A stretch of DNA of 64,000 nt from Neolentinus lepideus HHB14362 ss-1 (GCA_001632425.1 KV425639.1:48492-112491), one strand, 5' to 3'; positions 47,075-63,299 are shown, counted from the first letter of the stretch. Translations and numbers: made by a program. The notes: generated by a model not told the origin, from the letters alone.

Positions 47075-48905
47075 TTATTGTAGCGCCTTCAAGCGTCGCG
47101 CCAGTCCCTCGAGGAATGCGACCCCGTCCTTGGTGACAGTGCGTCCATTGCTCCTATCAGTGATAGCTTCAAAGTCCTGCACCAGCTTGGCAAGCACTCC
47201 GTTGCTTGTCGCGCGCTCCACCTCGCGCCTCAGCATGAGCAACTTGCCCAATCGAACGTGCTTCGGCTCCTGATCCGTCTCGCCATGCGTATCAGAATTC
47301 CCACTTCGCGTTCGCAGGGGCACAGGAACTATGAACACGGAGGGATCCGCGAGCTGTTTATACAACGCGTCCAGGAACCCGAACCCTTGCTTGGTCAGCG
47401 CCTTGGACGTATGTGCTTTGAGCACCGCGACGAAGTCCGCCACGAGAACGGAGAGCGCAGCGTTGTCTGCGGCCTTTGATACCGCTATTCGTAGTGAGGC
47501 AAGTTGGGCCATCTTCGATTTTTGATGTGTCTGGATTGGGCGACTATCTTCGGACTTATCGCTGATTATGACAACCTCGTCCTTCTTGTTGGGCGCCAGG
47601 TTCTGCGCATCTTGTTTCGGAGGAGGCTGTATGTTGGTTCTGTTACCCAAAACAGGGCGATCACCTAGCTGTAAGTTTGCGAGGTCATGTAGGATTTTTT
47701 CCACTTCGTCTGGCGCTTGTGAGGAGCGAGGTTTGCTAGGCAGGAGTCGTGGCGGTATCTAATGGCACGACGTCAGCTCAGTACCAGCAGATTTGGTAAC
47801 ACGTTCGACCGTACCGTGGTCACCGGGGTTGGTGAGGGCCAAACAAATCGGTCATCATCCTGATAGCCGCTCTCCGAGGAAAGCTGTCTGAATTCATCGA
47901 TCCACCTGTCATAATCAGGACATTCTGCGAACTTGAGTCTCCTGCAGTACCGAAGGAAATCCTCGAACTGCGCGGGGAGCCCTCTGCAGAGGTCTTCTGG
48001 GCGAGCTTTGCGTTTTTCCCTAATGATGCGGCTATGCTGCGCGTCCGTCCTGGGCACGCCGTTGCGCGTCCAGCTCAACCCTCCTGGCGTCATGAGGTGG
48101 ATAAGCATTAGTGCGCATGCTTCCAGGTCATCTCGTCTTGAGGGGACTGGAGATAGATGGGGTATATACGATGAATATGTCATGCAGGGTGCTCAAATGC
48201 CTAGTGACGCACCCTTTCCCCGGCAATGCACGTTTGCGGAGCTAAACCAATAATTCCCGACGAACATGCGATTCCTGTCACTGTCGGGTATGTGCCGCTT
48301 CGTGACGGGGTCGATGTAACACTTGGAAAAGCCAAAGTCAATCATGTAGATCGTCTCATGATTTGGGTAGAGTCCGACGACGCAGTTGCCCAGCTGGATG
48401 TCGCGGTGGAGGACGCCTCTCGAGTGCATAAATTGCAACCTCGCGATCTTAGAGGTAGTAAGAGGATCATGAGCAGCGACGAGGGGCTGGCTATCTCACC
48501 ACTTGCATTGCAATCTTACACACGCTCCCGAGATCCATGCAGCTCTTCCCGCTTTTTCTGAATAGATTGTCCAAGCTCGGTCCGAGCAGGTCAATGACCA
48601 AGTAGTCCCAGGGTCCTTCCTGCCCGCCAGCCCATAAGGTCGGCATGCCTTTGCCGCCTTGAAGGAAAGGATAGATGTAGCGCTCGTAACGATTTGTTGG
48701 ACACTCGTGATCGCCGATTTGAAGCTTCAGGGCCATAACCTGGCCGCTGTGCACGTTGCTGGCCTTGAAAATGGCCCCTGTTCGATAGAATGCGTTGACC
48801 AAATCACGGAGAAGGCATAGATAAAATACCAGAAAATCCCGAGCCTAGTTTGTCGCAGAGTCGCCAGTTGCCTATCATGTACGGATAAACTGAAGGCGCC
48901 GGCAT
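47075..48905 (-). CDS. Casein-kinase-1-like protein kinase with duplicated helical tail module
   Basis: ATG 48903-48905: MPAPSVYPYMIGNWRLCDKL with the glycine loop GSGFSG spliced (intron 48829-48778) to AIFKASNVHSGQVMALKLQI (catalytic Lys). The catalytic loop is VLHRDIQLGNCVV: HRD is kept, but the usual HRDIK Lys is Gln. Then come IDFGFSKCY and VPSRRDDLEACALMLIHLM, a CK1-type C-lobe (PSRRDDLE is the CK1 signature). After the kinase (ending near 47850) an intron leads to a tail holding two related helical repeats of about 55 residues: LASLRIAVSKAADNAALSVL with LTKQGFGFLDAL, and KLLMLRREVERATSNGVLAK with VTKDGVAFLEGL. The basiodiomycete CK1-like group is expanded. Substrates are unknown. Confidence 0.85.
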
Positions 48906-49535
48906 GTTGGATGAATGTGTAGGCCACTCGTGGGTATTTGTCGATGATGTACGGAGCAGAAATGAGAGTAGAATGCAACGCTATAGAGTCATACGAGTGA
49001 TGTGATGCAGCAGTGGCCGTGGCTACCGCAGTGAGGCCAGGAACGAACTTCGCGTTTCCGACGCGTTTCGCACAAGGTCATGTGATCCGATCGAGCCTGT
49101 CAAGTGACTTTCCCCGCTCGCCACCATCTGAGTTCCGATGTATTGCCCGGATCGCTATTCTTCTCCGCTGTGAAATCATTCAACCCGTCTTAAAGGTGAA
49201 TAGGCTGGCTATCGAGTGTTGTGACCGTGCACTACGAAGACACGCTAAGTAGGCGTAGATGCTGCGCAAGCCATCTGACCTCCGCTCGTGATTGAACAAT
49301 ACGCATTGAAGAATCCATGGACAACAAATTTTCACTTTCTGCAACTTCTATATCAATAGCATGTGGGCGAACTATGGATAGGAGCACTGTTTTTCTCGAA
49401 CTACGTAGAGCAAGTTGGAAAGTTGTAGCTTTCTGAAGGTTTGTCAAATCTCCGGCTCGAACAAGTCAGAGGATGTTAATGTAGAAGACGTTAAGGAGTC
49501 CGTTGAATGAGGCAGTGCTCCCTTCTTTCCTTGGC
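48906..49535. other. Intergenic stretch
   Basis: About 630 bases between the CK1-like kinase start and the glucoamylase stop, both minus strand. No gene recognised. Confidence 0.45.
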
Positions 49536-51515
<1,980 letters not shown>

Positions 51516-51553
51516 ATTACGGATAGAAAATATTTGGGTACCGTCCTTAGCTG

Positions 51554-51561
51554 TATTTATA
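51554..51561 (-). promoter_or_regulatory. TATA box of the glucoamylase gene
   Basis: TATAAATA on the minus strand about 39 bases before the ATG at 51515. This would imply a very short leader of roughly ten bases unless the start site is further off. Confidence 0.4.
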
Positions 51562-52312
51562 CCCGCTCCGCCGGTGACATAGGTGTCGACAAGTGCTTGG
51601 AACTGTAATAAACTTAGACGCCAAGAAGACGCGCTGCACATGCAAGCCAGTCTTGGGACCAACCTGCTGCTCGGCACGTACCATGTGCGAGCTCTCCTGC
51701 AAGATTTCCCAGCTGAGGTAGCAACAGTCTGATGGCAATCGTGGTTTTCTATTATGCTGCAGAGTATGGCCGGCAGCGACCTCGGGTGATGGAAGCCAAG
51801 AAAGCCTTGAGCGGTACCGACTCCGACGTGACAGTGCGTCAGAGCGCATTCCCATCATTTGATTTATAGGCGCAATTTACGACCGTGGGTGACATTGAGA
51901 AAATCCGGTTTCCCAGTTAATTTCCAAGTTTTGCACAATGTCATTGAGGTTAAGACGAAGTCGTGGCTGAACAAATGGAGGCTACTAGAGCGTATTGCAA
52001 CTTGAAGCTTGAAGCTTGAAGGATCACTTTCCTTCGAGCGGGCCCCTCTGATCCGAAAAAACGTGGCAAGATGGAATGCCGCAACCGAGCCTGAGCGTCA
52101 ACGGTCTGTCTGCTGCAAAGGCTTTCCTGTAGCGCTCGTGCTTTCCACTCATCTCTTTTCAAGGATGAACTGTCGATATATACGACTCTGATCCACCTCG
52201 ACATGCTGTGGTTTCAAGTTTGAGGAAACTGAATATCAATCACGCTATATTTAGCTATTATTCCGGATTCCAGTCCCAAAGCGCTGAGCGCTGACCTTCT
52301 TCTGTCTACAGC
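51562..52312. other. Intergenic stretch between divergent genes
   Basis: About 750 bases between glucoamylase (-) and F-box-like gene B (+). Near 52003-52020 AGCTTGAAGCTTGAAG is a short tandem repeat. No gene seen. Confidence 0.45.
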
Positions 52313-54023
52313 ATGGCGACATTCGCAACTCGAGACTCTTTGCTTGTGGCAGATGATATCGTCGATTGCATCTTGAGGTCTCTTCTAGATTTCAGCTGCT
52401 TACTTTCTGTCATAGTAGTGTCGAAGCGAGTATATAACAGTTATCACTGCCATTCCGCGTCTATTCGTCGGTCTATTGCTTTTGGTCTAGTAGGTCCTGC
52501 CTTACCCCAAGCGTTGAGACTGGTCCGTTACGACGACCTCCTATCTCGTGATCCCAGTGAATGGCCGTCGGAGAGCCAAGTGTTTGAAGCCTCCATTACG
52601 CTTCAAGAGGCAAATAGCCTTGCGCGAAATGTGCGGGTTGTTGACCAGTTGGAGAGTTTGTTCAGTCGAAGGTAGAATCTTATTCATTTTACTCTCTGTC
52701 ACTAACCTTAACCATGCCATGGTTACAAAAGTTTCTACACGTCATCATCAAGAAGCTTGCTCTCAGAGCAGGAGTTGCACCACTTTCATCGTGCCCTCTA
52801 CAGATTCTGGCTTTATGCAAACATGTTTTGCACAGGTCTCGATACCGACGTTGACAACGATGTGGCCTCTAAGCGCGCTTTCTTCACACAGTTATCTGAA
52901 AACACGGAACTATTTCAATTTGCACAGGTTGTCGAGTTTTTGAATGAAATGATACGATGGATCTGTACCGCAAACGGACGGCCATTCAGTGGAGAGGCAG
53001 GTTCGTAGGCTCAAGCCGTGTCTTCATAATGCTTCTGGCACTTGTCGGTTCTGACTGAGTAACTTGCACTTGCAGCTAACGGTGACCCTTATGAAATGGG
53101 GTTTGCAATCTCCCTAGGGCCTGGCCTTATCGTAGATATCTTCACTGGCTTCCCAGACCTCCCAGAACCACGGGAGGATGTTATAGTTGATGGCCCTCAC
53201 TTCGTCCGTGGGCCCTATTTCAGACCTTCGAATCTCGAGGTCTTCCAGAGCTGAATTGGGACTCGGCTGCCATGCATTCAGTCATTCTAGATGACTACGA
53301 ACATCATGTTCATGCATGTCAGTCCTAAATCATTCAGTGATATGCCAAACTCTTGCTAAATCACCCTAGGTCGCATCTGCAATACAAGTGGGAGACCTTT
53401 ATGGGGCCCTTCTAGTGAGCCAGTCCGGCTGCTCTATGTTGCTACTGTACTCTAACTCGGCCCGCGAAGATTGGCAGTTTCTGACGGGTTACATATCTCC
53501 AGATACCCTGTCACAGCATTTCACCGGTCGCTTGAGGCGGAACCATTATGAAACGCAGAGACTGTTTTCTTACACAATTCGGCCCAATGTCTCTTATGTC
53601 CCTCTCATGAACTGGATGTTTGACAATGAGATGGACTCGGTAATATATCTCGGGTTGTCTCGAGACGACTGGCAGTGTAGAACTTGTATTTTGGCCTTCA
53701 TCGGGTCAAAATTACACCTATGGTGGCTGAGCAGAAGCGTGCAGGTGTGTAGACCACAGCGTACTTGATCCGAGGATACTCTGGTGTGACGTGCCCTTAT
53801 CATGATCGTTAGAGGGTATCAATGCTCCTACTGAAGACTGCTGTTTCGGCTATAATTGCCAGCAGCAGATTTTTCGCTATACTCATGCTTCCAGACTCAA
53901 CGTAAGTCTCTGATCATTCACATGCCTTTCTGTTTGTTACAGTTTGCATTGTTCACGTAGCATCTATGCGCACCCACTGCCATTGAACCGCTGGACGGAA
54001 TGCCTTACCGCCGTCTGTTCTAG
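52313..54023 (+). pseudogene. F-box-like protein B with PBZ-like C-terminal motif, one apparent frameshift
   Basis: Paralog of gene A. ATG 52313 (MATFATRDSLLVADDIVDCI), F-box-like segment, GPALPQALRLVRYDDLLSRD and SLARNVRVVDQLESLFSRR. After an intron come SLLSEQELHHFHRALYRFWL and VVEFLNEMIRW, then ANGDPYEMGFAISLGPGLIV. Between IFTGFPDLPEPRED and LPELNWDSAAMHSVILDDY the frame changes near 53215-53235 without room for an intron. Later exons are clean: GRICNTSGRPLWGPS, DWQFLTGYISPDTLSQHFTG, YVPLMNWMFDN, GLSRDDW, KLHLWWL. The end has DCCFGYNC, QQQIFRYTHASRLN spliced to HLCAPTAIEPLDGMPYRRLF, stop 54021-54023. Expected SCF-type adaptor; only one lesion, so it may be very recent or an assembly error. 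Confidence 0.6.
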
Positions 54024-54357
54024 ATACGAGCACGTTTCTCCCATTTCACGGCATGCTGGCCTCAGCGGGTGGTAGCAGAACCTCTCTTCTGAGTTGTTAT
54101 CTGCCAAACATGATACTATGACCATCCCTTGATACTCATGTCTTTGCACTCTGTAGGATATTTTATTTACAGATATTGGTTCAGCTTCCACTTCACTCGT
54201 CAGTATCTGGGACTTACTCTGGAAATGCCCTCAATCCTCAGTTCAAGCTCCCCATCGCCTTGCATCGACAAATTATAAGGACTTTCGGGTCTCGGCGCTT
54301 GTTTCATCAGGAAGCACCGTACGTATCCTGACAGAGGCCTCGTGTTCTCCTTGCGAT
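54024..54357. other. Short spacer between F-box-like copies
   Basis: About 330 bases between the stop of copy B and the start of copy C, without a gene of its own. Confidence 0.4.
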
Positions 54358-55612
54358 ATGACACTGCATTCAGTTCGGAATTCTCTGCTTGTGGTCGAAG
54401 TACATCCTGAGATATCTCCAGGACTTCGCTTCCTTGTTTATTGGTCTCCGTGGCGATATCGACTGCCCCTCATTATCCGCTCGTCGGTGTTTTGTATATC
54501 GTCAAGTTGGACCTGCTCTTCTCCAAGCCTTGCGACCTTTTCCCTATGATCCTGATGAATTTCTCCGAAATTCTTACAACTGGCCAAGCCCGAGAAACGG
54601 AAAAGCCTGCCATTCTTCAGGAACGGGATCTTATTGTGGCATGTCCCGAGTCTGACTCTACGCAGGTCAATTTCGAGTACATTTTTTTTCATATGAATTA
54701 ATTAGAATTACTTATGTTCTTAAGGAAACTATATAGATTACCAGTGTCCAGATCGTGAATGGTCACCGGGAGCACGGGTATCGCGGGTAGGTGGAATGTA
54801 CTTCGTCCGCAGGCTTACTTCCTAGACGATGGTAAGCTTGAAGGGATTGTGTTGCTTTTGTCCGATGGGAGTGAAGGTGATTTTTCAGCGGTTCGAAGGC
54901 GAGAAAACCCTCCAAGATCTCAAGCAAAGCCTCGTTCCTCCATTTGCCTCAATATTGTCATTCGATTCGTTTGTGATGCCTCCTCTCAAGCCTTTCGAGA
55001 GCTCGTAGAGCTGGTATGGGACTTCCACCATAAAGGGAATCATTCTAGATCAGTATGAAAATTGTGAACACGCACGTAAGCTTCAGCTTTCCTGACGATG
55101 TGTCGAAATCGTCTAAACCCATTTCTCGTCAGGTCATACCCCGGGCGGCCGCAAACATGTTACTGATTCCTTATGGAGCTCCACTAGAGAGTGGCCTCCT
55201 ACATTCGCCACGTACAAACTGGGATCTTCTACATGTCCCCGTGTACGTTCTCCACGATATTTGTCATGTTCATCTGGGGCGGATCGGTTGTGAGGATCCA
55301 GTGCATGTTCGCCTCGAGCTCGAGGACACCGATTTCCTCAGCGTGAACTGGATGTTTTGTAACCTCGTTATAGAGCAGCGCAAGGATTTATCCTATGACG
55401 ACTTATGTATATATAACTTGGACTGGGGAATCAGGTTGTCAAAGCATTCATGCTGTACATATCACTCCAGTAGAAAATACTTGAAACGTCTGCATTCTAA
55501 ATTTGATACCTGGCATCTTGACTCTGCGCGCTGCCTTGATGTTCGCCCTCCACGTATCAGTGTTCGCCCTGACATACAGACGTTGTGCTCGTACTCCAGT
55601 ACAGCCTCTTGA
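54358..55612 (+). pseudogene. F-box-like copy C, decayed
   Basis: Third paralog directly after copy B. ATG 54358 (MTLHSVRNSLLVVE) matches the start of B, but the frame shifts at once. The match continues one frame over as KYILRYLQDFASLF, RRCFVYRQVGPALLQALRPF and YDPDEFLRNSYNW. A second shift occurs before ILQERDLIVACPESDSTQ, equivalent to LQEANSLARNVRVVDQL. Distal pieces at 55055-55612 recall B weakly: NWDLLHVPVYVLHDICH, SVNWMFCN, LSYDDL. At least two frameshifts mean no functional product is expected. The PBZ-like end motif is not recognisable here. Confidence 0.7.
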
Positions 55613-55840
55613 ATATTACAACGATAACACATAGGTAAATAACAACCACGTCAGCTATATAACCAAGCGTCGACGAAAGACTTGATCTATAAATGACACA
55701 AATATCAATTGAAGATAAGCAGAAGGAGGTGCGGCCATCTGCCCTCGTTAGCAGATCCCGAAGAAAGTATGTCCTTTTTCCCAGTATCATCATGAGCGCT
55801 CAATACACAAGGCATCTCCCTTCCTCAATGAGGGAGACGT

Positions 55841-57244
55841 TTACTTGCGAGCGCCGTGGTACGGAGCATTGTCGTACTCCACATCCACCTCCTGATTGAT
55901 GGTGATCTTCACACCCTGATTCTCGCTCTCAATAGGCGGAAACCCAGCTTCCTTGGTATCGTGCACGCTGCTCTTGCCGTCCAGTGCTGGGTCGGTCCAC
56001 TCCTCGCCCTTGGCGGCTACACCGCGCATGTCTTCGATAGTGTACGTCTGGCCTACGCCGCGCGAGCCGATCTGGAACTGGCCAGCGGCGGGCGTGCTGC
56101 GCGATGAGATGACATGTGTCGTCGCATCCCGCGAGGAGCCGGTGGCTGAAGAGTGCGAACCTGCGAAAGAGCCGCCGTCAACGAGCGAGCCTCGGACGCC
56201 GAGGATTATGCGGAGGGTCATGGAGGTAGTCAGGACGGCGGCCATGCTGGAGAAAAGGTCAAATTTGACATAGACTATAGTAATGCAACTGACCTAGTGA
56301 CGATGGTCTTGACTGGGTCGTGAGTGTCTGTGGGCTTCATAATGAACCAGAAAAGCATGTTGACCATGTTTACAATCCAGATGGCGGCGTAGAGGTTGAG
56401 GCCATCTCGAAGCATAAGCTTCCACGGGCTCAAGGGTTTCAACTTCAGTGAATTTAAGGAGCGAGCGACGGCAAGTGCGAACTATTATCGGGAACGAGTG
56501 AGTCGAAAGGAGGAGAAAGTACAAGAAACAGACGTACGGAAGCAGTGTAGAGGACCGTAGCCGATAACCAGTAAATGCCCACCCAATTATGCTTAGGGCC
56601 CGCGATACATCCTTGTCCAATGTCCAAAGGGACAGCTGCAGTAGGATATCCGTCACCATCTCCGGTTGATCATAAAATTGCGCTTACATCGGTAAAAACC
56701 GCAGCAGATGGCAGTGACAACTATCTGTGCCGCAAGAAGGGCGCCCATGCCCACGAGGACATTCCTATTCTTTTCATAGATGGCGTTAATCCGGATAACA
56801 TGGACAACTGTCATGCACTATGATATGGGCACCATATAGAGGATTAGAGGCGGTAACACATACCGGAACAGAGCGCCAGAAGTATCGCGGTGCAGATTGG
56901 CTCGAACAGATAGAAGTGTCTGCATTGCTATGGTTGTCGCAGTTGAATAATGACTGCCTCCGAGACCTCCGAACTGCACTCACAGCCTGTGAGAACCTAG
57001 TATCGAAGAAGGCAACGCCAACGATGGTGAATTCAATCGGCATGAACACACGGAGGAAATGGTAAATTATTTTCAATGGCGGCCATTCTTTCGTTCTTAG
57101 GAGGCGCCATGTGCGAGGGGAAAGAACGAGGGTGTCCCAGGCGGCGACGGTAAGCGTACAAACAAAGAAGTACTTGTGGGCAGACAAATGTGCGGGAAGC
57201 TTCAAGGACGGGGGTAGAGCGTCGACGATGGAGGGAGTGGTCAT
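55841..57244 (-). CDS. DUF6533-type multipass membrane protein
   Basis: ATG 57242-57244 (MTTPSIVDALPPSLKLPAHL) sits in a good ACC-ATG context. A frame extends upstream only to a GTG. Exon 1 carries the DUF6533-like block HKYFFVCTLTVAAWDTLVLS, RTWRLLRTKEWPPLKIIYHF, LRVFMPIEFTIVGVAFFDT. Further exons: FYLFEPICTAILLALCSG, INAIYEKNRNVLVGMGALLA with AQIVVTAICCGFYR, VPLDIGQGCIAGPKHNWVGI, YWLSATVLYTASF, LNLYAAIWIVNMVNMLFWFI and SMAAVLTTSMTLRIILGVRG. That makes about seven membrane segments, then a polar tail ending DNAPYHGARK at 55841. The family is common in Agaricomycetes and of unknown function. Introns near 56990-56940, 56880-56822, 56685-56655, 56540-56480 and 56290-56250. Confidence 0.85.
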
Positions 57245-57779
57245 GGTGGCAGCGAAAGGGGGGGTCTTAGCGAGGAATGAAGGGAGCGAGCGGTATATAG
57301 CGCTACGATTGAAGCCAGGCACTTATGATCACTCGCACTGTTCCGAACAGGGCACTGCCGGCTCGCGTTATTTATGGCGTTCCCTTTCGCAGCATCTTTC
57401 ATTTTTCGGGGCGAGTTCAGTCCCACAGATCATGCATCAACATCATGATTCTGGTATGTATTGGCTCTACACAGGACATAATAGTGCGCCCAGGAATTAG
57501 TTCGACAATAATAATGCAAGAGGTGAATGCAATATGAAATGATAATGAACGTATGAACAGTGTGAAGGAAAGATGGGTTGTACATGCGTGGATAGGAAAT
57601 AACGAGCAGCAAGCATAGCAAAGACCGACAGCAATGGCATAACAAGAGACAGTGGAGAAAGGGCATAGCAGATGGCAGATCCGACCACGGAGCGCGGACA
57701 TACTCTAATACACCGGCATGACATGTTTTACACAGCAAGTGTCCAGCAACCGAACTTGGTAGTTAACGTCGTCCGCGAC
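57245..57779. other. Intergenic stretch
   Basis: About 535 bases between two minus-strand genes: the DUF6533-type promoter and the MPS1 3' UTR. No gene seen. Confidence 0.45.
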
Positions 57780-60700
57780 CTACATCAGGATATCGCCTCG
57801 TCGAGATAGACTCCTCTGTGGACTCCCTGGAGTTCTTGGAGTTGTTGGATGAGATTCTATACTCCGTGTCAGTAGCGTATCTAGCGAGGCCTCAGGAGGA
57901 CGTACAGCTGCCTCCTGTTTCAATTCGGCTTCCCCCATATTCGGCTTCCCTCTGGCCATGCGTATCCCATATTCCAATAATTGCTGCATGTAGTGAGGGT
58001 TAATGGTAGTCTCGTCGGGCGCGAGCAGAAGTTCCGATGCTATGACAGGTTTGCTCATCAGATAATCAATGAAGCATATCTGAACTGAGCAAACGAACGT
58101 TCTTGTCCAGTCAACCAGCCATGCTGCAGCAACTCCGGGATAGTTGCACGTTCTTTGGGACTTCTACACAAGCAACACTTGATCGTGGCTATCACAGATC
58201 TCGGTACACGTCTCTTTAAGTGGTCGAGCTTCTTCGGGGGTGTAATGACGCCATCTTGCTGCGACTTCGAAACCGTCATGACTGGCGTGGAAAAGGCAGG
58301 AAACTCGATGAGGTGACTGGCGTCCGGAATAGCCTTCATCTTCTGGTACACCGAGAGCGCATGGAATGGCGGCGACCCATACACCATCTGGTAGAGGATG
58401 CATCCTAGGGACCACACGTCACTCGGCCTGCCGACCTTCAGGCGCCGCTTCCCGTCCGGCACTTCAATAGCTTCGGGACTCATATAGTTCACAGTGCCAA
58501 TCTACCCAGTCGTTCAATACTACGACCACAAGACATATTTGAAACGTACCTGATGGTCTCGCTGGATGTTCGTGGTATCATTGGCGATGGCATTTGCAAT
58601 ACCAAAGTCGATCAATTTGAGCTGGCCTTTCACCAGAACGAAGTTTGCTGGCTTCAGGTCCGAATGGACAATTTTCTCCTCGTGGATTACCTGGACAGCC
58701 TCCAGCATCTACGCACATCGTGTGAGCTCTTCAACATACCCTCTATACCCAACGAGCTCACCTGCTGCCAGTAGTAGGCAATCCACACCATATTCATCGG
58801 CTTCATCTGCTGTTCTTGCAAAAGGCGTGCCAAATCTAGCAACGCGGTCAAGAGTCAGACAGGACTCCTGAGCACATTATAGGGTCACTCCTACCAATTT
58901 CACCGCATTCCATGACGAGGTGCAGGACACCTTTCGATCCACCAGACGCCCCTTTCACCTCACTATCAATCAATCTAATTATCCGATTGTTGCCCTCCAG
59001 CCGTTTCAGTAAGGCAATTTCGTTCATGTAGCCGTTCATTGTTTCCGCATCCGTCTGATCCAAGGTCACACGCTTGAGTGCATAGATCTCATTCGCACCA
59101 GTCATGACTCGATATACTCTAGAAGAGCCCCCCTTGCCGAGAAGATCCAATCGAGCATAGGCCCTCTTGTTTACCTGGACGATGGGAGATTAAGATCAAG
59201 CCTTTCACAGTATAGTCCCTCTTCGCCTACCATCGTGTTCCTGCTGCGACTGTCGGCGGCGGGATTGACAACGGGTGCAGCAGAGCGGGAGGATACCGGA
59301 CGCTTCTCGACCTGTTGATAATGGTCGCCGTAACCATTCTCTGCGAGCAAGACGTCCGCGGGATCATCATCTGCACTAGAACGCCTAGCCTTCCCTTCAC
59401 CAGCCCACGTACGTCCTGGGATCTTTCCATTTTGACCTGAAGGAGCGATCATACCGCTCGTAATGGGCGGCTCCGGAGCGGTCGGACTCCTCCGATGTTT
59501 CAAGCCCGCTCCCGAAGGTGACAGACGTGGTGGCAAAGCATCAACGGCTGTAGGCGACCCCGCTGTCGCGAGGGTCGGATTGGATCCGGAGCGCAACGTG
59601 TCGGAATCTTTCCGCTGGTGCCCGGCAGTGGGACGCATCTGGCCGCTCTTGTGCGTTGGAGAAGGAGACTGTCGAGCACGGCCGAGGCCCTCCTCATGTT
59701 CCGCGTCCTGCATTGGAACTGGAATTGTCTGTTGTTGAATACGCGTAAGATCTCCTGAAAGTGATGTTACATACCATCAACGTCTTCGGAAAGCATCGCC
59801 TGACGGCGAAGGTATTCTGTATGTACGATCAGAGAAGTGCTGATGATCTTTACGATGTCATATACCTGCTTCTTCTTCCGCCATTCGGGTTTGTCTCATA
59901 TGCTCCTCTGCCGTCACTCTTCTAGCGCCCACCTTTGTGGTGCTGACAGGGAGATTTGAATGTGGCCGCCCGGCCTGAGTGCGAGAGGACTTCATGACAG
60001 CAACCTGACGAGGGTCTTGCTCTGCCGGCATTGCAATGTGTCAACGTCACTCGCAAGCGATAGAGAAAATAGATATCACTCACCTGGAGCACCACTCACG
60101 CTGAAGGAGCGTCGAGGTCGAGTGCCAGTGGAGGAAGTCAAGGCATTGGCCTCATCAACATCACCATAGTTTCGTCCTCGAGTCAAACCACTGGGTGACT
60201 GGTGAGGGAGAGGAGGATCTTCACCTAATATGAGACGTTGTGAATGAGCTACATCGTCCATACCAGCATCGCACCAAAATCTCTCTCCCCCTTTGCATAA
60301 TGCCGGCCAATCGAGAATCAGGACTGCATCTCACCTGTGTCCGTCTCCACCCCTGCCATGTATTCGTCTGCGGAATGAATTTCGCTGCCGTCATTCTCAG
60401 ATATATCTTCAAAATTGCCTTTCCGCAATCGACCGACCCCCTTCACGCCCCTCACCCCTCGAGGGTATGACCTACGATATGACTCTTCGACGCCGTTAGT
60501 ACGGGAACGAGACATCGAAGACGAAGCACCACTGAGTGCGTGAGATCGCAGTGAAGCAAGCCAGTCGTCACGAGAAGGAGGGAGCGAGGGTACAATATGT
60601 TGTGGTGCAGATGAGTGTCGCAAGAGAGGTGGCGGGGACGAATGTTTCACAGCATTAGCAGCGGTTGGCAGCGCCTCCGCGGCTTGTGCATTGAGAAAGT

Positions 60701-61346
60701 TCTCCTTCTCTTCAAGCATCCTCTGAGTTTCACGCATTTGGTCTTCTGCCCTGTTCCGTTCCTCCTGTTGTCGCCGTTCTTCCCTTGATACTCGCATGGG
60801 CTGACCCAGCCTCCGATTCATACTACACTGCCCGGTGGACGACGCCACAAGCTTAGATTTGAAGGATGTTGCGAGAAGGACAGGTGTAACAGGATTCATA
60901 CCAGCTGGCCCAGAAGCTACGCGTTGCAAGACACGGCCACTTTCAACCCCGGACACCGCAGTCGGCTGCGATGGTCCGGCCATAGAAGCAGACGCGCTCT
61001 CAGAGCGCGAAAGGGATTCACGCCGTTTCGGCTGAGCAGACAATGCATCCAAAGGCACCCGATCTGTGGCTCCCTTTAGAGACGACCGCCGTTCGAATCC
61101 GCGCTGCTCCTCAGGGTGCGCTGCCAGCGAAGACTTGTGCTTCGATATGCGAATATAGTTCCCGTCTGCATCAAAATTATATTCGAAAGAAAGCTCAGAT
61201 AGCAACGAGTCGTCCGAAGAGGTCGTCGACGCTTGACGCGTGCTTGACCGGTCTTCTGGTGTTGAAGGCAGAGAGGAAACGGGGGGCTCCATTGCTGGCG
61301 ACGACGGGCATGGCAACAAGTACGGCGACACGGCAGCGGAAAGCAT
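57780..61346 (-). CDS. MPS1: MPS1/TTK spindle-checkpoint dual-specificity kinase
   Basis: Kinetochore kinase of the spindle assembly checkpoint, also needed for spindle-pole-body duplication in fungi. The N-terminal part (from ATG 61344-61346) is long and Ser-rich with a charged helix ([20 protein letters not shown]) and several introns. The frame stays open without ATG some way upstream (SPFFRPPQDAFKTASIS), so the true start could be earlier. The kinase domain begins at 59150: [21 protein letters not shown] (Lys), [13 protein letters not shown] (the HSD form typical of MPS1), [41 protein letters not shown]. The C-terminal exon reads [14 protein letters not shown], as in other MPS1 proteins, and stops at 57780. 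Kinase residues are intact. Confidence 0.92.
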
Positions 61347-61540
61347 AGAGATCGAGGCCGTCTTGAAGGCGTCTTGGGGTGGACGAAAGAAAGGGCTTGG
61401 CAGCGAGTGCGGCGATTCAACTACGCGAGCACACGAGGCGGATGCGCGCAGGTCACATGACCGAATCTTTCAACTGCAGATATCGTACATCGGCATCCGA
61501 GCAATGTCAGAGCATAAAGCGATATGATATACAAGCGATA

Positions 61541-63051
<1,511 letters not shown>

Positions 63052-63299
63052 TCTTCACCTAACCAATCGAGTCTCGTAGGGATTTCAGCGTAGCAGGACA
63101 TTTTAAGTAGCAGCCCTGCATTGCCTCGTGATTCTGGGATCGGTGCCGGAATATGCGCTAAGGTGACCAACGCAGATGATATAGGCGGTGTTACAGGCAG
63201 AGAAGATCCGGTCTTTACATTGTTCTCCGAGTGGAGGGTATTGATATTGAGAGTCACGAGCAGGTTGCCATCGGACCGACGGCCACCATGTACATACAG

